In this document: in pieces, positions 42,683 to 51,775 of the stretch
Position numbering within the stretch: the first letter of the stretch is position 1
How the letters are laid out: every line of letters starts with the position of its first letter
Assembly (NCBI RefSeq): GCF_014892515.1
Contig: NZ_JADBGR010000104.1
Coordinates: 109,826 to 173,825, forward strand
Length of the DNA stretch: 64,000 nucleotides
Direction: 5' to 3'
Source: Myceligenerans pegani
GTDB lineage: Bacteria > Actinomycetota > Actinomycetes > Actinomycetales > Cellulomonadaceae
Made by a program: the position numbers and the translations under genes
The notes under the pieces: generated by a model
What the model was told of the DNA's origin: nothing
What the model saw: only the letters and a program-made list of their open reading frames with translations
Databases searched by the model: none

Positions 42683-43348
42683 ATGACCGGACCCGCCACC
42701 CTCCGCGAGCGCCTGCGTGCACTCGAGACCTTTCCACGTCCAGGGCTGCCAGAGCTCGATCCGGGCGCGGCGCCCACCACGCCGCACGAGCTGTTCGGCA
42801 TCTGGCTGGACGAAGCGATCGACGCGGGCGTCCTCGCCCCGCACGCCGTCGTCCTGTCGACGGCCGACGTCGCCGGGAACGTGCACGCTCGCACCGTGAT
42901 CCTCAAGGACGTCACCGACGAGGGCTGGTGGTTCGCGTCGCAGTCGAGCGGGCCGAAGGGCCGCGACCTGGAGGCGAACCCGCACGCGGCGATGACGTTC
43001 CTGTGGCCCGGCCTGGGCCGCCAGGTTCGCGTGTCGGGGACGGCGTCCCCGGCGGATCCCGGGACGAGCCGCGCCGATTTCCTCGCCCGCCCCGACCTGT
43101 CCCGGGCGGCAGGGCTCGTGAACCGGCAGAGCGAGCCGCTCGGTTCGCTCGCGGAGTACGACGCCGCGTTCGCCGCCGCCCTCGACGCCGTGACGGCCGA
43201 TCCCAGGCTTGTCGCGCCCGAGTGGACCGCTTTCGCCCTGGCGCCCACGGAGGTCGAGTTCTGGCAGGCGTCCGACGACGGCCCGCACGTCCGCCTGCTG
43301 TACCGCGAGGACGGCGCGGGCTGGACGACGGGGCTGCTCTGGCCGTGA
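42683..43348 (+). CDS. Pyridoxamine 5'-phosphate oxidase-like flavoprotein
   Basis: 221 residues. It has PNPOx features: FGIWLDEAIDAGV, A(R)TVILKDVTDEGWWFASQSSGPKGRDLEANPHAAMTFLW, QVRVSGTASP and the C-terminal FWQAS...R-L-L-Y. The FMN-binding split barrel is complete. Several canonical PdxH residues differ, so it may act on another substrate. It probably shares a transcript with the TetR gene before it. Confidence 0.78.
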   Translation: MTGPATLRERLRALETFPRPGLPELDPGAAPTTPHELFGIWLDEAIDAGVLAPHAVVLSTADVAGNVHARTVILKDVTDEGWWFASQSSGPKGRDLEANPHAAMTFLWPGLGRQVRVSGTASPADPGTSRADFLARPDLSRAAGLVNRQSEPLGSLAEYDAAFAAALDAVTADPRLVAPEWTAFALAPTEVEFWQASDDGPHVRLLYREDGAGWTTGLLWP

Positions 43349-43369
43349 GCCGGGAGGCCGCCCTCGCAC

Positions 43370-43500
43370 GACCCGACGGGGCCACGACGACAGCGCCACG
43401 ACGACGGAGCCACGACCACAGTCGCGACCACCACGACCACGACCACGGTCACGGCCACAACGCCGCGACCACAGCGCCAGACGACAGCACCACGACCCAC
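43370..43500 (+). repeat. CACGAC/CACGACCA low-complexity tract
   Basis: About 130 bp between two genes are dominated by irregular CACGAC, CCACGACCA and GACGACAGC units. The tract covers most of the 163-bp gap. No stem or coding sense stands out, and it could expand or shrink by slippage. Confidence 0.55.
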
Positions 43501-43511
43501 AGGGAGACACG

Positions 43512-44243
43512 ATGACCAGCGAGACGACCGCCGGGACCGACGCCTCGATCGAGCACGCCCGCACTGACTCGTTCGCGGCGCTCGACGCGCTGATCGACGC
43601 CGTCCGGACGCTCCCCGAGGGGGCCGGTGGCGAACCGTCCGCGCTGCCGGACTGGACCCGAGGTCACGTCCTCGCGCACGTGGACGGTGTGGCCCATGCG
43701 CTGGCCCGGCAGGCCGAGTACGCGGCGCGCGGGGCGCGCGTCCAGCCGTACGACGGCGGGGTCGAGGGGCGCAACGCCGCCATCGAGGCGGGGTCGGGCC
43801 GCACACTCGCGGAGCACGTCGACGCGCTGACCGCCGCCCGTGAGCGTCTGGCGGCCGCGTGGCCGGAGCCGGGTTCACCGCTGTGGGAGGCGCCGACGTC
43901 GTACCGCGAGGGACCGGTCAGCGGGTGCCTGCTGGCCTGGTGGCGCGAGGTGCGCATCCACGCCGTCGACGCGCGCGTGGGCCTCGGGTTCGACACGTGG
44001 GACGCCGGCCTGCGGGCGCACCTGCGGGACTTCCTCGCCGTGCGGCTTCCGGAGGACGTGGTGCTGCTGTCCGACGACGAGGAGCGGGCACCGTCGTCCC
44101 CGGTGACCGTGGTCTCGGGTGCCGCGGCCGACGTCGTCGCCTGGCTCGCCGGCCGTGACCCGGCGGGTCCGGTCCGCGCGACGCGCGAGGGCGCGGAGGT
44201 CCCGCTCCCGGAACTGGCACCCTGGCCGTCGGCCCAGCGCTGA
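43512..44243 (+). CDS. Mycothiol-dependent maleylpyruvate isomerase-family protein
   Basis: 243 residues. The DinB-like mycothiol-binding fold is recognisable: FAALDALIDAVRTLPEG, LPDWTRGHVLAHVDGVAHAL (metal-ligand His), and the later WWREVRIHAVDARVG with the second His region. Family enzymes use mycothiol as cofactor in isomerisation or thiol transfer. The ATG at 43512 follows AGGGAGACACG. Confidence 0.82.
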   Translation: MTSETTAGTDASIEHARTDSFAALDALIDAVRTLPEGAGGEPSALPDWTRGHVLAHVDGVAHALARQAEYAARGARVQPYDGGVEGRNAAIEAGSGRTLAEHVDALTAARERLAAAWPEPGSPLWEAPTSYREGPVSGCLLAWWREVRIHAVDARVGLGFDTWDAGLRAHLRDFLAVRLPEDVVLLSDDEERAPSSPVTVVSGAAADVVAWLAGRDPAGPVRATREGAEVPLPELAPWPSAQR

Positions 44244-44277
44244 GCCAGGGCCCGGAACCTCCCGGCGCGCCCTGCCG

Positions 44278-44751
<474 letters not shown>

Positions 44752-44881
44752 CGTTCTGCTCCTGGGAATCGGTGTGTTCTCTCGTGCGTACACCTCTGTC
44801 GACGCGGCGGCATCCCGAAACTCATCGGTACTCGTGGTGGTGTTTTCACGGCCCGGCCCGATCGATGGGAGAGTTCATGTC

Positions 44882-45274
44882 ATGGTTGCCTTCATCTCCC
44901 ATGTCGCCGTGGACTGCCACGACCCCTACGCCCTGTCCGAGTGGTGGAAGGACGTGCTCGGCTACGTCGAGGACCCGGACGACCCCAACGACCCCGAGCA
45001 CGAGGAGTGCTACATCGAGGACCCGAAGGGCAAGCGGGTCCCGGTCGTGTTCATCAAGGTCCCTGAGGGCAAGACGGTCAAGAACCGGCTCCACTTCGAC
45101 CTGCGGCCCAAGGCCGGCGAGCGCAACGCCGAGTACCAGCGCCTGCTGCGGCTCGGCGCGAAGAAGGTGGCGGACCACCGGGGGATCGACGGGCCGGGCA
45201 CGGGCTGGGTCGTGATGGCGGACCCGGAGGGCAACGAGTTCTGCATCCTGCGCAGCGAGGCCGAGCTGGGCTGA
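44882..45274 (+). CDS. VOC-family (glyoxalase-like) protein
   Basis: 130 residues. FISHVAVDCHDPYALSEWWKDVLGY and WVVMADPEGNEFCIL are typical of the glyoxalase_6 type in actinobacteria. It has an acidic loop (DDPNDPEHEE) and no attached domain. The ATG at 44882 is preferred because the fold starts directly there. Divergent from the other VOC gene; substrate unknown. Confidence 0.82.
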   Translation: MVAFISHVAVDCHDPYALSEWWKDVLGYVEDPDDPNDPEHEECYIEDPKGKRVPVVFIKVPEGKTVKNRLHFDLRPKAGERNAEYQRLLRLGAKKVADHRGIDGPGTGWVVMADPEGNEFCILRSEAELG

Positions 45275-45323
45275 CAGGGCTGGAGCGAGGGCGGCTCGAG
45301 CGAGTTGCCTCGGCCGAGGCGCC

Positions 45324-45355
45324 TTGCCAGGATTACTAAGGTTTGCCTAACCTTG
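45324..45355 (+). promoter_or_regulatory. Iron box (IdeR/DtxR-type) over a leaderless promoter
   Basis: TAAGGTTTGCCTAACCTTG (45337-45355) fits the actinobacterial iron-box consensus (TTAGGTTAGSCTAACCTAA). TTGCCA (45324-45329) and TAACCT (45348-45353) make a -35/-10 pair with the -10 inside the box, and the ATG follows seven bases later. Fe-loaded IdeR/DtxR would block transcription. Confidence 0.75.
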
Positions 45356-45360
45356 CCCGC

Positions 45361-46206
45361 ATGAGTGGATACAACGGGCGGAAGGCCGTCGACCCCGAGG
45401 TCGTCATGGCCGAGGTCGTGGAGACCAAGCGGGTCTCGCCGCACATGATGCGCGTGACGCTCGGCGGAGAGGGGATCGGCCGGCTCACCGTGCAGGGCTA
45501 CGACCAATGGTTCCGCCTGTTCATGACGCGACACGGCCAGGACAACCTGAAGCTGCCGACGGCGTCGTCGGGCTGGTGGTACGCCCAGTACCTCGCCACG
45601 CCCCGGTCGCGGCGCCCGCACGTGCGCAACTACACCATCCGGGCGGCGCGCACCGAGCTCAACGAGATCGACGTCGACTTCGTGGTGCACGAGGACGCCG
45701 ACGGCAGCACGGGACCCGGCGCCGGATTCGCCACCGGCTGCCGCGCGGGCGAGCGCGTCGGGATCCTCGACCAGGGCGTCGGCTACAACCCGCGGCACGA
45801 GCACGACTGGGTCCTGCTCGCCGCCGACGAGTCCGGGCTGCCGGCCGTGGCAGGCATCTGCGAGTCGCTCCCCGACGGGAAGGGCGGCCTCGCCGTCGTC
45901 GAGGTCCCGACCGCCGCCGACAAGCAGGACTTCAAGGCCCCGCCGGGCATGGAGGTGCGCTGGGTGGTGCGCGACGAACTCCCGGGTGCGGCGGACGACG
46001 GCGCCGGGCACGACGTCGTCCCCGGCGCGGCCGCGCTCGAGGCCGTGCGCGCCGCCGACCTTCCCGACGGCGAGGGTTACGCCTTCGCGATCGGGGAGTC
46101 GGGCCTGGCCACGGGCGCACGCCGGCACCTGGTGAACGAGCGGGGCGTGCCCAAGGCGCACGTGGACTTCGTGGGCTACTGGAAGCACGGCAGGGCGTCG
46201 AGCTGA
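45361..46206 (+). CDS. Siderophore-interacting protein (FAD ferric-siderophore reductase)
   Basis: 281 residues. The FAD-binding motif R-x-Y-T is present (HVRNYTIRAA), with the SIP-type NAD(P)H domain (WVLLAADESGLPAVAGICE) and the C-terminal GYAFAIGES...R-H-L-V and GYWKHGR. Such flavoproteins reduce ferric siderophores in the cytoplasm to release iron. The iron box across its promoter fits that role. The ATG at 45361 is placed by the promoter; a start 18 bp earlier would lie inside the box. Confidence 0.92.
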   Translation: MSGYNGRKAVDPEVVMAEVVETKRVSPHMMRVTLGGEGIGRLTVQGYDQWFRLFMTRHGQDNLKLPTASSGWWYAQYLATPRSRRPHVRNYTIRAARTELNEIDVDFVVHEDADGSTGPGAGFATGCRAGERVGILDQGVGYNPRHEHDWVLLAADESGLPAVAGICESLPDGKGGLAVVEVPTAADKQDFKAPPGMEVRWVVRDELPGAADDGAGHDVVPGAAALEAVRAADLPDGEGYAFAIGESGLATGARRHLVNERGVPKAHVDFVGYWKHGRASS

Positions 46207-46308
46207 GTCCGGCGATCGTGCGCCGGGCGGACGGTCGGAGGACGAGTCACACGGGCGGCCGCCGGACCGCAGTCCAGCACGACCAGGCGGCGACGGCGAT
46301 CCTCGCGG

Positions 46309-48777
46309 TCAGATGTCGTCCGGGGTGCGATCCGGGCGCCAGCCGCGCCAGACCGGGTGACGCAGGCGTCCGTCCTCGGTCCAGCCGGAATGGGCGACCT
46401 CGCCCACGAGGACCGGCTCGCACCAGCGGGCGGCACGGGCGTCCAGACCGGGAACGTCGGTGACGGCGGCCTCCTCGGCACCGATCTCGCCCAGGCGCCG
46501 GACGATCTCGCGGCGTTCCTTCTCCGTGAAGCCCGTGCCCACCCGGCCCGCGAACCGGAGCCCGGCCGGCGCGCCGCCCTCGCCACCGGCCTCCCGCTCC
46601 GGCACCGCCAGGAGCAGCGCGCCCGCCGTCCGCAGGTCCGGACGGCCGGTGTCGGCGTGCATGGGGCGCCAGCCGACGACCACCACCTCCTGCGACTCGA
46701 CGTGCTTCACCTTGAGCCAGTCGCGCGACCGTCGGCCCGGCACGTACCGCGACGCGCGGCGCTTGGCCACCACGCCCTCCAGCCGCAGCTCGAGCGAGGC
46801 GTCCAGCGCGGCGGGCCCGCCGACGTCGAGCACCGGAGGAACGTGCACGAGCCGTCCCTCCGACACGATCAGCTCCAGCGCCTCCCGGCGCGCAGACCAG
46901 GGCTCGCCCGTCAGGTCCCGGCCCCCGCTGCGCAGCACGTCGAAGAGGAACACCTCGACCCCGACCCGCCGTCGCGCCCGTTCGACGTCCCGCTCCTTGT
47001 ACAGGTTCGCCCGCTGCTGCAGGAGGCGGAAGCTCGGCCGGCCGTCCGCGTCGAGGGCGACGACCTCACCGTCCAGCACCGCAGGGAGGTGCTCCGGGGC
47101 CACGGCGTCCGCAAGTGCCTGCAGCTCGGGAAACGTCGCGGTCATGTCGAGCCCGGCCCGGCTGACCAGGCGGACCTCGCCCGGGGCGGTGAGGTGCGCG
47201 AGCACCCGGAAGCCGTCCCACTTCATCTCGAAGGCCCAGTCGTCCGGGTCCAGGTGGGGCAGGCCGCGGGGGTCGGACGTGGTCGCGAGCATCGGACGCA
47301 GGCCCGTGGCGGGGTCGGTGCCGTCGTCGTCCACGGGGTCGTCCGGCGCGGCGGGCGCGGTCTCGGCGGCCTCGGCGGGCTGGGCCTTCGTGCGGTGGAT
47401 CAGCCACTGGTTGCCGCCCGTGCGGATCAGCGCCAGCCGCCGGGTGCCGCGGCGCTCGCTGTGCAGCACGGCGATCACCTCGTCGTCGCGCCACTTCTCC
47501 GGTTCGTACGAGCCGGAGTCCCAGATGGTGACCTCTCCGGCGCCGTACTCGCCGCGGGGGATCGTGCCCTCGAAGGCGCCGTACTCCATGGGGTGGTCCT
47601 CGGTCTGGACCGCCAGGTGGTTGCGGCCCGGGTCGGTGGGCTCGCCGCGGGGCAGCGCCCAGGAGACCAGCACGCCGTCGTGCTCGAGGCGGAAGTCCCA
47701 GTGCAGGCGTGTGGCGTGGTGTTCCTGGATGACGTACGACGGCGGCCGGCCGGCCCCGTCGTCCGGCGTCGTCCCCGGCCGGTCGCCCGTGTCGCCGGAC
47801 GGCTCCGGTGTGCGGGCCGGATCGCGTTTCGCGCGGTACTCCGCGAGCCGGGACCACGCGGCCATGCGCTCCGTCGTCGGCTCGAGCGCCGCGTAGTGGC
47901 CGCGCAGCAACGGGGCGAGCAGGTCGCCGTCGGCCGCCACGCGCTCGGTGACCTCGTGGATGTCGAGCTGCCGCAGGTCGGGGTCCTCCAGTTCCGCCCA
48001 CGTGCGCGGCGCGGCGACCCAGGGGCGTTCCCGGCCCCGGGGGGAGTAGGGCGCGATCGTGGTCTTCGCGCCGTTGTTCTGCGACCAGTCGACGAAGACC
48101 TTTCCCGCGCGCAGGGACTTCTTCATGTCGCTGACGACGAGATCGGGGTGCTCGGCCTCGAGGTGCCGGGCGATCTCGCGGGCGACCGCGGTGACCTGCT
48201 CCGAGGTCGCCTGGGTCGGCCGGTCGAGCGCCGCGTAGAGGTGGAGGCCCTTGGAGCCGCTGGTCACGGGCAGCGGTTCGAGGTCCATCCCGGTGAGGAC
48301 GTCGCGTGCCCAGCGGGCGACCTGCGCGCATTCGGCGAGCCCGGCGCCGGGTCCGGGGTCCAGGTCGAGGACGAGGCGGTCCGGGGGCAGCGCCGTGCCC
48401 GTGCGGCCGACGCGCCACTGCGGCGTGTGGATCTCCAGCGTCGCGGTCTGGCCGAGCCAGACGAGGGTGGCGACGTCGTCGACCAGGACGTACTCGTTGA
48501 CCGACGTCTTGTGCCGGATCTCGTGCAGCGCCACCCACGACGGCGTTCCCGGGGCGGCGTTCTTCTGGAAGAACGACTGCCCGCCGGTGCCGTCGGGCCA
48601 GCGCTTGCGGGTGGCCGGGCGGCGCGTGACGTGCGGGAGCATGGCCGGCGCGAGCTGCGCGAGATAGTGCAGCACCTCGCCCTTCGTGGTGCCCGTGGCC
48701 GGGTACAGCACCTTGTCCAGGTTGGACAGGCGCAGGCGGCGGTCGTCGACGGTGACGATGGTGTCGGGTTCGGCCAT
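46309..48777 (-). CDS. ligD: NHEJ multifunctional DNA ligase D
   Basis: 822 residues in the order polymerase/primase (1-300), 3'-phosphoesterase (about 340-490), ATP-dependent ligase (about 505-820). Polymerase motif DLDPGPGAG holds the metal-binding Asp pair. The phosphoesterase shows HHATRLHWDFRLEHDG. The ligase nucleotidyl-Lys is K519 in FEMKWDGFR, with VVAKRRASRYVPGRRSRDWLKVK near the end. It repairs double-strand breaks with Ku, encoded 0.45 kb away on the other strand. The ATG at 48777 follows GAGG; a start at 48825 is possible. Confidence 0.95.
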   Translation of the reverse strand: MAEPDTIVTVDDRRLRLSNLDKVLYPATGTTKGEVLHYLAQLAPAMLPHVTRRPATRKRWPDGTGGQSFFQKNAAPGTPSWVALHEIRHKTSVNEYVLVDDVATLVWLGQTATLEIHTPQWRVGRTGTALPPDRLVLDLDPGPGAGLAECAQVARWARDVLTGMDLEPLPVTSGSKGLHLYAALDRPTQATSEQVTAVAREIARHLEAEHPDLVVSDMKKSLRAGKVFVDWSQNNGAKTTIAPYSPRGRERPWVAAPRTWAELEDPDLRQLDIHEVTERVAADGDLLAPLLRGHYAALEPTTERMAAWSRLAEYRAKRDPARTPEPSGDTGDRPGTTPDDGAGRPPSYVIQEHHATRLHWDFRLEHDGVLVSWALPRGEPTDPGRNHLAVQTEDHPMEYGAFEGTIPRGEYGAGEVTIWDSGSYEPEKWRDDEVIAVLHSERRGTRRLALIRTGGNQWLIHRTKAQPAEAAETAPAAPDDPVDDDGTDPATGLRPMLATTSDPRGLPHLDPDDWAFEMKWDGFRVLAHLTAPGEVRLVSRAGLDMTATFPELQALADAVAPEHLPAVLDGEVVALDADGRPSFRLLQQRANLYKERDVERARRRVGVEVFLFDVLRSGGRDLTGEPWSARREALELIVSEGRLVHVPPVLDVGGPAALDASLELRLEGVVAKRRASRYVPGRRSRDWLKVKHVESQEVVVVGWRPMHADTGRPDLRTAGALLLAVPEREAGGEGGAPAGLRFAGRVGTGFTEKERREIVRRLGEIGAEEAAVTDVPGLDARAARWCEPVLVGEVAHSGWTEDGRLRHPVWRGWRPDRTPDDI

Positions 48778-48881
48778 GTCCTCATGGTCCGCACCTGCGA
48801 CGAGATTCACATCTCGACACACCATGATCGTTGCCTGACCTTTACCTCCTGGTGGGTGTTCGGGGTCTAGGCTCGTCGCCC

Positions 48882-49181
48882 GTGAACTCGTCAGAACGCC
48901 AGCCCGTTGTCGTCGCCGACATCGCGCATCGCCGGCCGGATCGCCTCACCATGTACGGGGCGCCGTGGTGCCGTGACTGCCGGAGGTCCAAGGCGATGCT
49001 CGACATCCGCCGCGTCGACTTCGACTACGTCGACCTCGAGTGCCATCCGGGGCGGGCGGGCGAGGCGGAGGACATCTCGGGCCGCAAGAGCATCCCGGTC
49101 ATCGTGTTCCCCGACGGCTCCCACCTGGTCGAGCCCAGCAACGCGGAACTGGCCGCCCACCTCGACCACCGAGGGCTGTGA
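48882..49181 (+). CDS. Glutaredoxin/mycoredoxin-like protein
   Basis: 99 residues with a thioredoxin fold core: LTMYGAPWCRDCRRSKAML (C30-x-x-C33), then SGRKSIPVIVFPDGSHLVEPSNAEL with the cis-Pro. Mycoredoxins use this layout to reduce mycothiol mixed disulfides. TAGGCT lies eight bases before the GTG, suggesting a leaderless message. It sits between ligD and ku, 45 bp before ku. Confidence 0.82.
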   Translation: MNSSERQPVVVADIAHRRPDRLTMYGAPWCRDCRRSKAMLDIRRVDFDYVDLECHPGRAGEAEDISGRKSIPVIVFPDGSHLVEPSNAELAAHLDHRGL

Positions 49182-49226
49182 CCTGGACTTCTCGCGCTCC
49201 CGCCGGATCTGGCGCACCATCGTGGT

Positions 49227-50033
49227 ATGCGCGCGATCTGGAAGGGCGCCGTCACCTTCGGGCTCGTCAACGTCCCGGTCAAGCTCTACAGCGCGACCGA
49301 GGGACACGACGTGCCCCTGCACCAGGTGCACGACGCCGACGGCGGGCGCATCCGCTACCGCAGGATCTGCGAGCTCGACGGCGAGGAGGTGCCGTACGAG
49401 CACATCGACCGCGCCTACGACGACGGCGAGCACACCGTGGTGGTCACCAGGGACGACCTGGCGGCGCTGCCGGCCGAGAAGGACCGCGAGATCGGCGTCG
49501 TCGAGTTCGTGCCCAGCGACCAGATCGACCCGATCATGCTCGACAAGACCTACTACCTCGAGCCCGACTCCAAGTCCACCAAGGCGTACGTGCTGCTGCG
49601 CCGCACGCTCGAGGAGACCGAGCGGACCGCGATCGTGAAGTTCGCGCTGCGCCAGCGTACCCGGCTGGCCGCGCTGCGGGTGCGGGACGAGGTGCTGGTG
49701 CTGCAGACCCTGCTGTGGGCGGACGAGATCCGCGAGGCGTCGTTCGGCTCCCTCGACGAGCCGGCCGCGGTCACGGACCAGGAGCTGAAGATGTCGGCAC
49801 AGCTCGTGACGAGCTTCGAGTCCGACTTCGCGCCGGAGGACTACACCGACGAGTACCAGGCCCAGCTCCGCGCGCTGATCGACGCGAAGATCGAGCAGGG
49901 CGACGTCATCGACACGGAGGCGACGTTCGGCGAGGCGGCCGCCGAGAAGGAGGAGGGCGGCAAGGTCATCGACCTCATGGAGGCCCTCAAGCGCAGCGTC
50001 GACCAGGCCAAGAAGGAGCGCCGCACGGGCTGA
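49227..50033 (+). CDS. ku: Ku protein (NHEJ)
   Basis: 268 residues, a complete bacterial Ku core: AIWKGAVTFGLVNVPVKLYSAT at the N-terminus, YRRICELDGEEVPYEHI, PIMLDKTYYLEPD, and RTAIVKFALRQRTRLAALR. The homodimer rings DNA ends and recruits LigD. The C-terminus is the minimal conserved kind (VIDLMEALKRSVDQAKK) without the long Lys-rich tail of some actinobacterial Ku proteins. Confidence 0.95.
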   Translation: MRAIWKGAVTFGLVNVPVKLYSATEGHDVPLHQVHDADGGRIRYRRICELDGEEVPYEHIDRAYDDGEHTVVVTRDDLAALPAEKDREIGVVEFVPSDQIDPIMLDKTYYLEPDSKSTKAYVLLRRTLEETERTAIVKFALRQRTRLAALRVRDEVLVLQTLLWADEIREASFGSLDEPAAVTDQELKMSAQLVTSFESDFAPEDYTDEYQAQLRALIDAKIEQGDVIDTEATFGEAAAEKEEGGKVIDLMEALKRSVDQAKKERRTG

Positions 50034-50177
50034 CCACCTCCGCCCGCCTGCAGCCGGCCGCCGTCGGGCACGGCGATGAGCACGACGACGACGTTGCGGA
50101 GATCCGGACCGACGCCGTCGTCGTGCCCGGCGCGGACCGGGACACGGGGGTGAGGACCCGGGCATAAGGTTGTGCCG

Positions 50178-51755
50178 ATGCACGATCCGAAGCACACGCC
50201 GCCACGCTGGTTGCGGTGGACCGTCGCCGTCGTGGCCACGCTGCTGGTCTGCGCCGGATTCGGCGCGACGACGGCCCGCGCCGAGCTGAGCCTCGGCCCC
50301 CACCAGGCGTTGTACGAGGTGACGGGCGACCCGCACCTGGTGGTGGACCTCGGGCCCCTCGGCCGGATCGTGTCGTCCTCACCGCTGCCCCTCGGGCTCG
50401 GCGTGACGGTCACGGTGAAGGAGATCCCCGCCGACCTGACCGCCGTCGACGCGCCCCGCACGCTCGACGCCATGAGCCGGGACCTCGACGCCTACCTGCA
50501 GTTCTTCGACTCGCCCGGGCAGACGATCGACACCGCGTCCCGGGCGCTCGTCGAGGACGCGGTGATCCGGACGCTGGTCGCGTTCGGCGTCGTCGTGCTG
50601 TTCTGCTTCGCCGTCCGCGAGGCGCTCGGCGCACAGCGACGCGGCGAGCTGGCGGCGCGGATCGCCCCGCGCACCTGGCAGCTCACGGGCGCGGCCGTAC
50701 TCGTGGTCTTCGTCTGGGCGACGTCCACCGGGAGCGTCCCGGAGCGCCGGACCACCGAGCCCGCCGAGGCCTCGATGGTCTTCGCCGGCACGCCCCTGGA
50801 GGGCGCCACGCTCACCGGCCGCCTCGCCCGCGTCATCGACACGTACTCCGGCCAGCTCGCCGGGCTCTACCGGAACAACTCGGGCTACTACACGGTCGCC
50901 CGGGAGAACCTGGAAGCGGCGTGGGACGAGGCGGACGCCCGCGAGGTCGCGCCACCGCCGCCGGACACCCTGACCGTGCTGCTGATCTCCGACCTGCACT
51001 GCAACACCGGCATGACGCCGCTGGTGCGGACCGCCGCGGTGCGGTCCGGGGCCGGTCTCGTGCTCAACGCGGGCGACACGACGATCAACGGGACCGACGT
51101 CGAGAACGTGTGCGTCGACTCGTTCGCCACCGCCGTGCCCGACGACGTGCCGTTCGTCGTGTCCGACGGCAACCACGACTCGGTGCTGACCTCGGCGGCC
51201 GAACGCCGGCAGGGCCAGATCGTCCTCGACGGCGAGATCGTGGAGGCGGCGGGGCTGCGCATCCTCGGCGACCGGGACCCGCTGGAGACCCGCATCGGCG
51301 GCGGGACCACCGCGATCCGCGAGGAGACGCCCGCCGAGGCCGGTCGGCGGCTGCGCGACGTCGCCTGCGAGGCGCGCGACGCCGGCGAGCGGATCGACGT
51401 CCTGCTCGTGCACACGCCCGCCGTCGGCGACGCAGGCCTCCGCTCCGGGTGCGTTCCGTTCCAGCTCAGCGGCCACATGCACCAGCGCATCGGCCCGGAC
51501 GCGATCGGCTACGGCCTGCGGTACGTGAACAGCACCACCGGGGGCGCGAGCCTCGGGAAGCTGTCGGTCGGTCCGCTCCAGTACCCGGCGGCGATGACCG
51601 TGCTGCGGTTCGACACCGTGTCGCGGTCGTTCACGCAGCTCCGGGAGATCGTCGTCGAGCCGGACCAGTCGGTCACCGTGGGGGACTGGGAGTCCATGCC
51701 GCCCGCGTGGCCGATCCCCGGCACGGAACCGGTCCGGCCGGGCGAGCCGCGCTGA
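50178..51755 (+). CDS. Membrane-anchored metallophosphoesterase
   Basis: 525 residues. Helix 1 is near residues 10-35, and two more segments (about 135-155 and 170-190) frame a loop. The catalytic domain (from about 265) has the calcineurin-type motifs ISDLHCN, NAGDTT, DGNHD and GHMHQR, with a later HTP, so the two-metal centre is intact. It probably faces outward. TAAGGT ends seven bases before the ATG, fitting a leaderless start. Substrate unknown. Confidence 0.85.
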   Translation: MHDPKHTPPRWLRWTVAVVATLLVCAGFGATTARAELSLGPHQALYEVTGDPHLVVDLGPLGRIVSSSPLPLGLGVTVTVKEIPADLTAVDAPRTLDAMSRDLDAYLQFFDSPGQTIDTASRALVEDAVIRTLVAFGVVVLFCFAVREALGAQRRGELAARIAPRTWQLTGAAVLVVFVWATSTGSVPERRTTEPAEASMVFAGTPLEGATLTGRLARVIDTYSGQLAGLYRNNSGYYTVARENLEAAWDEADAREVAPPPPDTLTVLLISDLHCNTGMTPLVRTAAVRSGAGLVLNAGDTTINGTDVENVCVDSFATAVPDDVPFVVSDGNHDSVLTSAAERRQGQIVLDGEIVEAAGLRILGDRDPLETRIGGGTTAIREETPAEAGRRLRDVACEARDAGERIDVLLVHTPAVGDAGLRSGCVPFQLSGHMHQRIGPDAIGYGLRYVNSTTGGASLGKLSVGPLQYPAAMTVLRFDTVSRSFTQLREIVVEPDQSVTVGDWESMPPAWPIPGTEPVRPGEPR

Positions 51756-51775
51756 GCGGCCGATAGGCTCGTGGC

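Noticed and set aside
43370-43500. CRISPR-like repeat array
   Set aside because: Units are short, irregular and contiguous without unique spacers; it is low-complexity sequence.
46357-48870. 837-codon plus-strand open frame opposite ligD
   Set aside because: ligD has all three domains with catalytic residues; this frame has no recognisable motif.
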